A DNA stretch of 64,000 nt from Atkinsonella hypoxylon. Taxonomy: Eukaryota; Ascomycota; Sordariomycetes; Hypocreales; Clavicipitaceae. A program made the translations under genes and the position numbers. Below, piece after piece: positions 23,565 through 35,452 of the stretch. The stretch spans positions 248,001-312,000 of the forward strand of contig JFHB01000001.1 in NCBI GenBank assembly GCA_000729835.1. The letters are read 5' to 3'. The notes under the pieces were generated by a model. That model searched no databases and was not told the origin of the DNA. It worked only from the letters and a program-made list of their open reading frames with translations. Positions within the stretch are counted from its first letter, which is position 1; every line of letters begins with the position of its first letter.

Positions 23565-24076
23565 ATGACTACCTACATCGTAAGACATGATCATTCGCCG
23601 CTGAAAGAGTCGCTGTTAACGACCGGAGTCCTAATCATCAATGCTCGTAGGTAACGCTCAAGGACGACGCCACAGACGAACAAGTCAAGGCGTGAGTACA
23701 GTTCTAAACCAGAACCCCAAGATGAACAAGCCTGCCCTTTCGCGGGTCGACAATGGAAATCAACACATCACCAACATCTCTAAACCAGCCATTCTTCAGC
23801 TAACCAGCAATATCACATAGCGCCAAGCAACACGCTATCGAGCAGGGCGGTAAGGTCATATTTGAGTACAACTTGATCAAGGGATTTGCGTAAGTAGCAG
23901 TGGCTCTCTCTCTTGAAAGCTCGCAGGCGTTCTGGACAACAAGAAAGTACATGCTGATTTCAAATTCTCCCCGCCTGGACAGCGTTGAAATGCCGGACGA
24001 TGCTATCACTACACTCGAGGCCAACGAACATGTGAAGGCTGTTGAGAAGGATGGCCAAGCAAGCATTGAGATTTGA
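23565..24076 (+). CDS. Small proteinase inhibitor I9-domain protein (Pbi2-like)
   Basis: A 72-residue protein pieced from four tiny exons, 23565-23579, 23651-23691, 23821-23889 and 23983-24076; every join is in phase with GT-AG borders. The product starts MTTYIVTLKDDATDEQV, continues AKQHAIEQGGKVIFEYN and LIKGFAVEMPDDAITTLE, and ends EHVKAVEKDGQASIEI. This is the inhibitor I9 / subtilisin-propeptide fold. It has the length of yeast Pbi2, which inhibits vacuolar proteinase B and takes part in vacuole fusion (known for yeast). There is no signal peptide, so it is probably cytosolic or vacuole-associated. Because its exons are all shorter than 100 bases it is easily missed by gene finders. Confidence 0.82.
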
Positions 24077-24909
24077 AAAAGCTGAGCTTATGGTGTCGCG
24101 ACGCATCATCCGTACTAGCTAGCTGAAATATATCTCGCACGGAAATATGACCAAAAAAGGGTCAACAATTATGCTAGCATAGGGCTCACAGCAAGGTTTA
24201 GTGCGTGTGATCCAAGGACATGTGTTTTCGCGCCAGGTCGCCAATGTCCAGACTTGTCCAAACTCTCCCCTCCCCTCTTCACTCCTTTGAGTCCTGTCCC
24301 CTCATCCCCTCACTCCACTACCTCATCGTCCACGTAACCATGCTTGTGGCGTGCAGGAACTAACTAGTTAAAATGCAGCCCAACCAGGGTTGTCGGGACG
24401 TCTTGAAGGCTGCGCTTGGCAAAGGCCTTAATTGACGAACATTTTTAAATAAAGGTTGCGATAAACGAATCTTTTGATTAAGTAGAATATGAATTAGTAA
24501 GAATCTTATTTGATAAGAGTGTCCATGAACTAAAGCCCGAATCTATAGACGTCGTCATGACCAGGGCCCACCAAGTACTTCTTGCAATAAAATAGGTGTA
24601 GTAATACCCACCCCTGCATGACTGACAGACACGTCTCGCCTTGGTCATATCACGACTTCACCAGCTACCCAACGTCATTCTCCCACTCCCACTCCCACTC
24701 CCACTCCTGCTTCCCCCAGCCTTACAGCCTGCCATTGCGCCTGCAACCGCTGGCTGCCTACGTCCCACACTCATATATTGTTCGTGCAGAGCAATTGCTT
24801 CGGACCACGAAGCTGCGTCAAGCTGCTCGCCCAATTCCCTCATTGCAGCAGAAGACTCCCTCCACGACAAACCCACTGTTCGAAGCCAAGAACCGATAGC
24901 CATGTCGCC
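24077..24909. other. Intergenic region, I9 inhibitor / mitochondrial kinase
   Basis: No gene supported. A CACTCC-type tandem array (about 24679-24706) lies close upstream of the kinase start. Two overlapping frames at 24618-24937 derive from it and are not convincing. Confidence 0.55.
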
Positions 24910-26403
24910 ATGCGAGCCATACCATCGTCCCAGCTGAGACTTTGCCGCTCTCAACAGTCTTCGTTCCGCTTGCACTTATCGCTCAAGCAATACCCGCACT
25001 TTCGCGCCCTTCATGCATCGACACCGTTGAGATATACCCGGCATGAGGTCTCAGATGCTGAGATTGCCGCCTTAGCGCAGCAACGCCAACATCCGCTCAG
25101 CCTTGCTGACCTGGTGCGGTACGTGTAGCAGTGCCACTTGTCTCCTGCACCGCTGTACACGGAGGGCTAGACACCAAAGCACACGGGTGTTGTTCCCCAG
25201 AGAACCAAGCCTCTTCCAGTCACTAACCGTCAGGTCTCCAACAGACATGGTAGATCGCCGTTATCAGAGAAATCACTTCTCTCCTCCGCCAATTTTACAT
25301 TAGGCCTTCTACCCATCCGGCTTGCTCGACGCATCCAGGCCCTTCTCAATCTACCATACATTGTAGTTTCCAACCCGAATATCTCTCGCATACACCACAA
25401 CTATTTGCACTCCTTATCTATCCTCCTCCCGTACTGGCACGCCGCGAGCCAAGGTCGACCCATCTCGACACTGCAAGAAGAGATCGAATTCACACATGTC
25501 TTGGCTGAACTCGTGGCCACACATACCGACACCATTCCCATACTCGCAAGGGGATTCCTCGAATGCCGCAAGTATATATCCCCCGCCGAAGTGACACGAT
25601 TTCTGGACGAACATCTCCGAGCTCGAATAGGCACTCGGCTCGTCGCAGAGCAACACATCGCCCTCCACTTCAGTAGTCAGCCGCATTTCGCTCCGGAAGA
25701 TAGCCCTACGCCCTGTCCCGAGCATCCGTCCTACATCGGTGTCATTGACACCGCGCTCAAGCCATCACTCACCATTGACTCTTGTGCAGGTTTCGTAGCG
25801 GACATTTGCGAATTGCGCTACGGCTCTCGGCCGCGCATCTACATAGACGGCGAGCCAGACACCACCTTTGCCTTTGTCCCCATGCATCTAGAGTACATTG
25901 TGAGCGAGCTCCTGAAGAATGCGTTCCGTGCCACGGTGGAAACCCGATCCCGCGAGCCCGTAGTCGTCACCATCGCACCCGAACCGCCTCTCAAGGAACA
26001 GCCGGGCGGCGCACCGCTCATCAAACAACCCAGCGAAGATCGAGGACAGTTCCGGGTCGACGCAATCAAGCCCCTCGACGACAACGCACCCGGCGTAACG
26101 ATCCGCATTCGTGATCGCGGCGGCGGCATCTCTCCCGACGTCCTACCCAACATCTGGTCCTACTCCTTCACTACCTTCTCAGACGAGGAAGATTTCCCCG
26201 GTTCACGAACCACGGGTGGCGATGGGCTGAATGTCATCGCGTCCGCCAGCGCAGGAGGAAGCTCAATTGCCGGTCTGGGCTATGGCCTTCCCCTGAGTCG
26301 TGCCTACGCAGAGTATTTCGGAGGCGGTATCGCTGTCCAAAGTTTATACGGATGGGGCACAGACGTCTACCTGCGTCTCAAGGGAGTCGGCAACCTCAAT
26401 TAG
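24910..26403 (+). CDS. Mitochondrial PDK/BCKDK-family protein kinase
   Basis: Exons 24910-25118 and 25245-26403 give 455 residues. The family phosphorylates the E1 subunit of pyruvate or branched-chain 2-oxoacid dehydrogenase in the mitochondrial matrix and so switches the complex off. The N-terminus has a presequence-like stretch (RLCRSQQSSFRLHLSLKQYP, then LHASTPLRY). The helical domain follows (SANFTLGLLPIRLARRIQALL, HNYLHSLSILLPY). Next comes the GHKL ATPase fold with the N-box ELLKNAFRATVE, the G1 box RDRGGGISPDV and the G2 box GLGYGLPLSRAYAEYFGG. A proline-rich stretch at about residues 313-352 looks like an insertion before the G1 box compared with animal PDKs. I cannot say from sequence alone which dehydrogenase it controls. 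Confidence 0.88.
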
Positions 26404-27396
26404 TCTTGGATGGAGGGTTTTCCCTTTCTCCCCCCCCCTTTAGCATAAATCAGATCCCTAAATCACATGTAGAGTCAATCAGTGAGGCCACCATGAGCAT
26501 GGTGAAGACCAACATTCAAATATACCAGTATACAAGGATGAAAACGACATGAATCTACCTTTTCCGTCCTCGAAATCCTAAGCGCATATTCGATTGGAAA
26601 GTCGTGAAGTGCCTCTGTTGTACCTTGAGTCGAGATAAGTATGAATCGCAGCGTGGATTGATAAAAGATGAGACATATTCGTACCAAGGGAAGACGTAGC
26701 AAGAGGCATGTATCAGTCCTGAATATACCCGAATCTTTTGCTCGACCGTGAAGAAAAGCAATCTAAATCAAATAAGTATGGTAACATGACTTACGGCACA
26801 GGTAATGACTCGTGGTAAGGTAAAATCTAGATTGATTATTCAATGGACAATCCGCAGCCAAGTATCTACTGCCTGTATAGGGAAAGGGCATGCAGTTCAT
26901 CGACTACCACTAGCAAAAAGAGTCCTGGTACCTATGAATAGCATCAAGTCAGCCTCATGTGCGAGAATCGACTTTCATTCAGGTCCAGGACCAAATCACG
27001 GCTCATCACAGTGGGCGTGGTGGAAATTATTGTAAAAACTAGCATTTAGCGAAGCTTAGCCAAGTGGCTCGGAAAAAAATGAATGAATTAAAACTGACTA
27101 CCCCTCCAGGCTTGTCAATATCCAATAACAAACACTACTATCCAGAAACATTAAGAGAGCAAACGCCAGAAAGTGCAAACGCAATGCCTAGATGAAGAGC
27201 ATAAAGGATCGGGTCTACACCTCCTGCATCACTACATCATTCGTTTTGCTCGAATTTTTGTCCATTACAGATCAATGTAAACCATATACAAGAATGAAGA
27301 CGCCATCTGCGCCACCACTAAAATTGTGGCCGTCTAAAACATCTACTATCCAGGGCATTAATGATGGCGGATAGATAAATCACCACTGACTGTAAA
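26404..27396. other. Convergent intergenic region, mitochondrial kinase / csmB
   Basis: 3' regions of two converging genes. It includes a C-run near 26431-26440. The phrase TATACAAG followed by R-ATGAA recurs at about 26529 and 27288, which may be a weak local duplication. No coding signal. Confidence 0.5.
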
Positions 27397-30300
27397 TTAC
27401 ATGTTCTCAAGTTCTCGATCAATTTGTCGGTCCATGAAAGTACGTCGCTCGCCCACTAGTTCGGTTTGTAGGCGCTGTTCCACGAGAGCACGAACCTGCT
27501 TCTTCGTCACAGTATCAAGGTCAACTTCGCGCAGGACTGACTGGATTGCCTCGACGATTGCTGTATCATCAGCACCAACGTGTCCACGCTGAAAGTCAAA
27601 AGATGTCGTGGATTGCAATGCTTCCTGTCCCATATGCGGCCTGAGTCCACCTGCAAAGCTCATCGCTGATGATGCTCTATTGCCAGCCATGCCTGGCCCG
27701 GGGGTGAGATTAGCCTGGCCGCGCAAGTTCATCATACTGCTCCTATGTGCAGGCACATCTTGGTATGGTGAGGGGCCTCTCTGGATATCGTGTAACTGGG
27801 TACCTATGGACATCATCGATTGCCTTCGCGTAGGTCCCGGAGCATCGTAGTATTGGCCTTGCGCTGTCGGCGCTCGATTCATGCCAAAAGCAGGTGATTG
27901 CGGTGGCATGTAAGCATTTCGCCCACCTATTCCAGTCAAAACAGACCCTTGGGGTGCAGCAGAGTACACTGATTTGATTTCATCCATTTCATATTGGTCA
28001 GGATAAACCATGTCATGCTTCTCCTGATAGTTTCCGCGACGTCCAGGAAGATTATTCGCCAAGGCATAATCATCCCACCGCTGGAGAGGAATAGACCGTG
28101 GGTCGTATCCCTCGTCATCAACTGCAACGACTTGCTTGTTACCTTTTTCTCCAATAACAATTCGGGTATTACCCCACGAGAAGTTATCCTGGTTCCAGAA
28201 TGAGTAGAGTGGTAGGACGAAAGAGTAAATAGGAAACGCCATGATGTAAATAATCATCCAACCGATATGCTGCCACTGTCTCTTAAGAATAAAGACCAAA
28301 GCCTGGAGTCCGTACACGGCTGCCAACATGATAATAGAAATCATGGGAAACTGTCCTTGATGAGTCGCGACTCGGTAAATCAACCATCCAAGATATACGC
28401 AGGTGGCAGGCAGGATGATAGTACCACACAAGTCCACAAAGACAACAAAACGCATGCTGAAGCAGCAAAAGCCACACATTTCTTTGAGACGCATAAGCTC
28501 CACAAGATTATGAATCGTGGAGTTGATCCAGCGACGGCGTTGAGACAGCAGCACACTCCACGATTCAGGAGCGGCCGTTTTGCACTGGGCGTCCTGAATG
28601 AACTTAAATGACATGTAAGGGAAGTGTTTAGTCATCAGAGTCGTCAGATAACGATCTTCACCGAGAGACAACAAGTTCTTCTGGTGAAGAGTGTCTACAT
28701 CACAGACAGCATATTCCCTGATGACAGCATCTGAGATGATCAAAGGCTTTCCCTTGTCAACCGTTCGAAGACGATACATAGTGAAACTAAGCATTGATGG
28801 ATTAGCCAAAAGAACTTTCAACAAAACCAGGAATAAAATGATTAACATGTAGTATATGGAATGCATACCATCCAGGTAAACAAGTAACACTGCCGAAGAG
28901 AGACTCAAAGGCCTTGGCTAGGTGATGAGATATAAAGTACTCATATACTTGGATCATTGTCCACCAACTTTTTTCGTCATTCTCCAGACTAGTTTCGCCG
29001 CAAATACCGGCAATTTTTGCGTTGTTGGCACAAGCCGATACAAGACGGTTCAAGGAATCCTCGCTCACACAGGTATCGGCATCGACCATGAGCAAATACT
29101 CATACAGCTCTGGATCTACACCAATGATGTTGTTAATCTGGTGGAACATCTCAAGCTCAAGTGGGTTCATTGGCGCACGATGATGCACTCGATTGAGAAA
29201 ACTCATGAGAAGAATTTGAGAATCGCGTTTGCCACGATTGCCTGGCTTTGCCTTGCCCTGTTCAGATTCCTTGCCCACTTTGACCACGACGACGTATGGA
29301 ACGACATTGCCTTCATACTCATACAGACCAGAATAGACTTTGCCGTAGTTAAGTTGCTCGCTACCAGGGCCGACGGACTTCATGGGCAAAGCTGGAGGAT
29401 CAACCTTAGGGTCCACGCCTAGAATGTCAAGAACAATCTTGGGGGTCGGGCGGTCATTGCCTTGACCAACGATGACTCCGTCGCAGATGACAAAAATGAG
29501 TTTGCGTTTGTTGTCATATTGCAGCGCAGTAAGGGAGTCCAGCGCTTTCCGCAAAGATTCTTCGCCCTCAGTATAAGCAGGAACTTGGCAGATAACAAAT
29601 TTGTCTTGTGGCGAGGGTCGGCGTTTGGACGTGAATCGGAGAGCAGAGACGAACTTGATTACAACGACGGCGCAAATGATGATGGTGAAGGCGAGCAGAA
29701 TCCAGTTGTTCACTGTACACCTTGGCGTCTCTCGGAAGTCGGTCATGCCTACGTAGAAGGTCCTCTGAATACACAGCCAGCTGTTGACAACCCTGGCGTG
29801 TTGTGTTTGATTGGACACCGAGTCCTGAATGACCTTATCGAGAAGAACTTTGATGTCTTGACCTGGGTTGTTCTTCCAGAGATCGCTAACACTGGAGTCT
29901 AGAAACTGATATGAGGCGATGTTGTTCTGCAAGTCCAGGGTGTGAAAATAGTCTGTCAAGTCGTATATCTTGTCACCGTACATAGTCCAAGGGTGCTGTT
30001 GTTCGCTAGAGCCGGACGATTTCACGAAGCTTTCACTCCACACGAGGTCACCATGATAGTATTCCTTGATCTTCGGCTCATATACGTTCCAATACCACAA
30101 GGGGTCGTGCAGCTTGCTGTTGACGATTCCGTAGTAACCGGACTTGTGATTTGCAAGAGGATATTCCAGAGTTTGGTTGGGTTGTAAGAATATTGTTTCC
30201 GAAATACCAAGGCCTTTACAGGCCTCGTTCAAAGGTGGTGGGAAGTATGGCGTCATGTCTAATCCTGCAAGAGGTAGCATATTTTGTGCAGTTGTTTGGA

Positions 30301-32903
30301 TATTGGTGTCACTGTGCTGTTGGCGCCAGAACGAAGTGATATCATAGACCTTGCCGTGAATGCTGACCCAGAAATCATCTTCACCCTGGTGAGTTTTGAC
30401 CTCGTCTCTGTTCCAGGCTTTATCAAAATTGGGACAGAGGAGGCGGCCAAACCAGATAATCCAGAAGACGACCATGGCGTTGATAAGAAAAATCAGGAAC
30501 ACTAAAACAAGCTTTTCTCTCCAAGCCATACGGACGTCAGGTCGTCTCATACGGCCAACGTAACGCAGCAATGGAGACGGAATCCAGAAAGTCAGAGCCC
30601 AGACAAACGAGACCCAAACACGGCGACCCGTTGATACTTGCTTCGACTCAATCTTTTTGTTCTTGGCAATTTCAGGGTCAATGGTCCCGGTGAAGTCACC
30701 TTCGGCACTGTAAAACACATCATCTTTGAACGCGTCTCCTTTCGTACCTAGGCCATAGTCTCCATTGCTCGCGTTCCTCATTCCAATGGGAGTGACTGAC
30801 GGTGCAGAATTGGGGTTATGGCCAAAATTCACCTGACTCTGACTGAAGTTGCGAGAATGCATTAGGCCATCATTGCTTCCGTTGAAGCTGGGTGCCATGC
30901 CTCCTTGGTGAGGGAAGTAACCACTTCCGTTGGCAGAATAACCCGTATCAAAGCCGGAGCTAAATGGATTTACGCCAATAGCTTGCATATTCACATCGTT
31001 CGATTCTGGTTTCAGGTCCAGCATACTCTCGGCCTCCCACCAAGCAGTCTCGCGCATCCAAACGCGGTCTTTGCCAACGAATACCTCGCCGTTACTCCAA
31101 CCTCGTTCAATGACCCAGCTTTCGATGCCATCCTTGCCGTCTTTGCATCCCAGAACCGCATAACGGCGAGCAAACTCGTCGAGATCAAAGTCAGCAGTAA
31201 AATCTAGGTTTCTGTTCCGTCGGTTCGCCCATTCAGGAAGTCTCCAAGAACGGAGCTGACGTGACACAGCACCGGCTGACCAGGCGGATGTAGTAGATGG
31301 TAGTGAAGCAAGTTGCATGGGAGAATCATCCGTCGGATGCAAGGACAGATGATACCATAAACGATTAGCCCCGAGCACCGCAGGTAGGTCGAGTCGACCG
31401 GCACGACCTAAATTGATGCCCTCTCCATCGATAGGAAATAATAAAGTCCTGAGGAAACCACCCTCCTCAGCTGCGTAAGCAATTTTCTCAAGAACGACTT
31501 CTCGCTTCTCCAGCTCATGTTGTCGCTCCCTGCCCTCTGGTCCTGTCATAATACCTAGATCTGGGCCCACATCAGAAACAGCTTGCTGCATTTCCCGCAG
31601 AACCGATGAACCAGTCGGTGATATATTCACGCCGTCTTCAATCATTTCCGCGTTGATTCCCAGGGTATCGTCAAAGATGGAGCGCATGGATAGAGCCTTT
31701 CCCAGAGTAATTTGTGGAATTTCTAAAACAGTGATAGAAACCGTATCTTCTGAGTCTTCGGTCGAAGATGGGGTTCTAACCCTTTGGCTATCAGAAGCTT
31801 CCTCGCCGTTCTTTATACGAAGCATCTGAGCTGCAATAGCTATATTCGCCTTGGAGATGACCCAGTCAACAAGGGCCTCATAGAGGCCGCCGATGAAGGT
31901 CCAGCGATCTTCCGTGCTGCATTGCCTCAGCAGAGTCTCGGGCTCGATACCAAGTAAACCACTGACATCCTCGCAAATCTCTTCGAGCGCCTCTGACTCT
32001 ATAGCATAATCAAGGGTGTTGCCAAGCTTCAGCAAGCCCGCAAGAGTAGAGATAAAATTTCTATGAGACGAGCCCTTGATGCCGATATCTTTCAAAGCCT
32101 GACGGAAGTCATCTGCAGATGCCCCATCATCAGCAGTTGGTAGGTAGGAGGGAGGATCGTAGGTGCCTGATCGTGATAGCAAGGTATATGTGGACGGAGC
32201 CTTGAGACTCAGGAACTCTCGTTCAGCAGGGGTAGAAGCTGATGTTAGAAGGTAGTAGAACACATCAAAGGCGCGATAGCCGGCCTCAGCAGGAACATTC
32301 AGAAGCCCATTGACTGTATCAATCCCACCTTGGGACAAGGCCAGTGATGCGCCAATGAGGTTACCGGCCAGGTTCAAATTAAACGTGACCCCCAAGGCAG
32401 ATTGTCTCAGTGTAGACGGATTGTAAGGGGTTACACATCGTATGAAAGGCTGAATGGCATCTAGGGCTTTATAAACTGTCGAGGGGATAGTGAAGGGGAA
32501 GCTGGTAAGAAATGGGGTCAAGACGGATGGAGTAGACTGGTGGAGGGACCTGGGGGAGAAGGCATCGGGTTAGCATAGAGACAAACGATGTTAGAATGGA
32601 CAAGAGACGCCATCTGACATACCCTAAAATGACACATCCATCCTCAGCCCGTCGACGAGCATGCTCCCAAGCTTTGGAAGCAAGATTGGCATCGACGGTA
32701 GGATTTCCTTGAGCGGCTGTCAACCAGGTATTGACCACAAGACTAGTGCTAGATTCCAGTTGATGAGGCTGTGAGGCGAGATATATGTTGTGAATTGCAT
32801 TCAGCAATGTGGTTGTCGACACTTGGGCCGTCTGAGGCCCCCCCGCTCGCGGATTCCCCATGCCTTCCGAGGCCATTGAGAACATGGACGTGCGGTTCGC
32901 CAT
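27397..32903 (-). CDS. csmB: Class VII chitin synthase with degenerate myosin-like head (CsmB / ChsVb type)
   Basis: Exons 32903-32623, 32549-28869 and 28786-27397 on the minus strand give 1783 residues in phase. It polymerises UDP-GlcNAc into chitin at the plasma membrane. The first about 650 residues match the myosin-like head of this class, but no GESGSGK P-loop is present, unlike its neighbour, so the head is probably not an ATPase. Two membrane segments follow (about 740-800), then a cytochrome b5-like domain (about 815, DDFWVSIHGKVYDITSFW). The catalytic domain has CQVPAYTEGEESL, MVDADTCVSEDSL, EDRYLTTLM and the product-binding QRRRWINST (Q1403). Further membrane segments and a C-terminal DEK_C-type domain complete it. 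It is divergent from the CsmA-like gene across 4.4 kb, an arrangement known for this pair in other moulds. Confidence 0.93.
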
Positions 32904-34689
32904 CTTTGGCCAGAGATTGAGCCTCGGTGGTGTCCACGAAGGGACGGTCGTGACTAGAAGCGGCTCGGTTCAGGATAATTTAAGTTGAGCGAGTCCAACG
33001 ACAGAGAAACCGAAATAGATCGCAAATCGAGGTTGAAAGGTGGAGCAAAATATAGGTAACCGACAGCTATGGTGGCGAGAGACAGTTGATCGGTGTTGTG
33101 ATTATCGGAATTAATGGAGCGTGATGCGGATACGTTTGTTGCTCCTTTCTCAACACAGCGGTCCGCGTTTTTGGACCGGCCAGAAAGACGAGGTGCAAAC
33201 AACGAGCGAACTCAGCGATTAACAAATAAATGGAGGAGTATTAAAGATAGAGAGGAAGCTGCCCAAGCGAGTGAAGGCAGTTTGAGCCACAGTCGAGAAG
33301 AATGAATTTGCAGAACTTGACAAGAAACAAACCCACGAGCAAAACCTCTGGTCTTGGTCGAATGATAGAACTGGTCAAGATTCTGGACGGACTGAAGAGG
33401 GTGTGTATGGGACGTGACTTGGAGCAAAGACTAAAACGAGAACGGCACAGCCAGCATAAGCCAACGAACAAGCCGAGAGAGGTGCGCGGACGTTACGGCG
33501 GGCGATTGAGTCGAGTGTGCAGGTAAAAACACAAGGGCTCTCTAGGGATACAGGCTTGCGGTGCTGGCGCTACACAGGTTCAAGTTAGCGTCTTGGAAGC
33601 GGCTCATTGTACCGAGTACATAGACATTAGAACGACAAATTTTCTCTGCGAGTTGGCCCCGACAAATGAAGCCCTTGAGGCTTTCCAAGGTCGCCGTTGG
33701 GTTGATGGGCCAACCACTCAATCTGGTAAGCCGTCAAACCAACGGGTCCTTGGGGACGACACTTTTCATATGTACCGATAGAGATAATAATAATCTAATT
33801 CAAAACCATCAGATCGATTAGAAGACACTTCCTTCCGACACTGGATTTCCAGACAATTAATTCAGTGACTGAAGGCCACCAGGCCTCGTACACAAGCCAG
33901 GGGATCACTGCGGCACCCACATCCCTGAAGCCTCTGTTGTTCCTACTGAGCAATGAGCCACTCAGGAGGCGGACATAGCCAAGCCTAAACGGCTGTGGCC
34001 GCTCGTATCCTAAAAAAGACGTGTGCATCGATGCGAGTGTGTGTGGGAATCTAAACAACCGACCGAGACGCGTTGTGGATCGCAGACAAATGGATTGACA
34101 CGACAGCACAACGGGGCAACGGGGTGGCAAGCACATGGCTTTTCTAAGCAAGACATCACAGCCCGCCACGCGGGGGATGAGGTTGTGGGTAATAATTAGG
34201 AGCCCGTCGTTTTTCTTGTCCTTGCCCACGACCGCCCCGTGGCAATAGTGGCAATAGTGGCAAAAGGTAACCTATATATTACTTACTCCAAAAGGTAAAC
34301 ACTAAATATGTACACACTAAGCTAAAAAAAAAAAAAAAGTGGTCCAAAATAGATAGTTCATATCCTTTACTACTACATGTTTGTAATAACGAAATATTTA
34401 AGAATGTTTCGTAAAAAAAGAGGTTGTTTAGTGTTAACTAGTAAGTCACCCGTCAAAAAGGCTGGCTGGGTGGTCAAATTGCAGGACAGGTGGACGGGGC
34501 CTACTAAGTGCAGCATTGCTTTCGCGTGGCCATGGACGCCACCTAGTAACTTGGGTCTAACTTAGACAGCGCGACGACGAAAATGCTGGGCTTCTCTTTA
34601 TAATTTACGGAGTATTTGGATCTTTGATGGTGTACAAGCCAAAACGCAACGCGTCTCAGCTCGATGGACTGGCGTGGATTCTCGTCGCC

Positions 34690-34716
34690 AATAGCATCAA
34701 TAGCATCAATAGCATA
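34690..34716. repeat. Short tandem repeat, unit AATAGCATC
   Basis: Three tandem copies of a 9-bp unit (AATAGCATC, AATAGCATC, AATAGCATA) in the csmB-csmA intergenic region. No other function seen. Confidence 0.8.
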
Positions 34717-35163
34717 ATGATACGTACTTTAGGTACATATGCATGTATCGTTCTGGCGGTCGCCATTTGGGAAAATTGAAAGATGGCATAACTAAGGGTA
34801 ATCATACTGCGGAGTATGTATTTTCTTTTTTCGTCGAAAATCTTGTGGTCCCTTCCTAGCTGATGCCCTACAATTCCATCCCCAGCGCAGGGCTGAAAGC
34901 CTTATTAATAAGTGGCTCGATGATGTATCTATTCAGGGGTAAGTGCATGGTCTACTCCGTACGATACTTGACTCCAATTTCCGGGATGTTCTGGGTACTG
35001 ATGGAGATCGTCCAAGGGTAATGAGCATGTCTGGATTAAACAGAAGGTGATCAAATTGGCTGTGAAAAAGAAAGCGTTTCACATTCACCACAATATCGCC
35101 GACAGACTATTGCGTCTTGTGCTTCTTTCTGATCCGACTTTGCTTCCACGACGCTGCTTTTCT

Positions 35164-35199
35164 CACAAAATCCACAAAATCCACAAAATCCACAAAATG
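35164..35199. repeat. Short tandem repeat, unit CACAAAATC
   Basis: Four exact or near-exact copies of a 9-bp unit lie in the csmB-csmA intergenic region. Length polymorphism between isolates is likely. Confidence 0.85.
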
Positions 35200-35327
35200 A
35201 GGGACTGAGACGGATGGACTGTGGACGATCGATGGAGGAGGTCAACTGGTACCCAACAGCCTGATGCAAGTCCTAATACCTACCTCCTGAGGGTACATGT
35301 CGACAGCTGTGTGGTACTGCGGCTCTT

Positions 35328-35452
35328 ACTAATTGAGATCAGCTCTGAAGTAATTCTTAATTTAAGTATATGATTGGTCATCCTCTTTGAGTCTTAATGC
35401 TATACATATAATTGGTTTAGCCTACTGATAACTAAGCCTATCTTGGGTGGCG
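35328..35452. repeat. Degenerate dispersed repeat, copy B
   Basis: It aligns with 22107-22193. The first part (GGCTC, then AATTGAGATCAGCTCTGAAG, then GATTGGTCATCC) matches the whole of copy A up to its middle. The second part (ATAATTGGTTTAGCC, then AAGCCTATCTTGGGTGGC) matches the right half of copy A again. Copy B therefore seems to carry an internal duplication. Most mismatches are transitions. No coding capacity. Confidence 0.5.

Noticed and set aside
33795..34229. 144-codon minus-strand frame in the chitin synthase spacer
   Set aside because: Composition and lack of motif suggest chance; no splice partner found.
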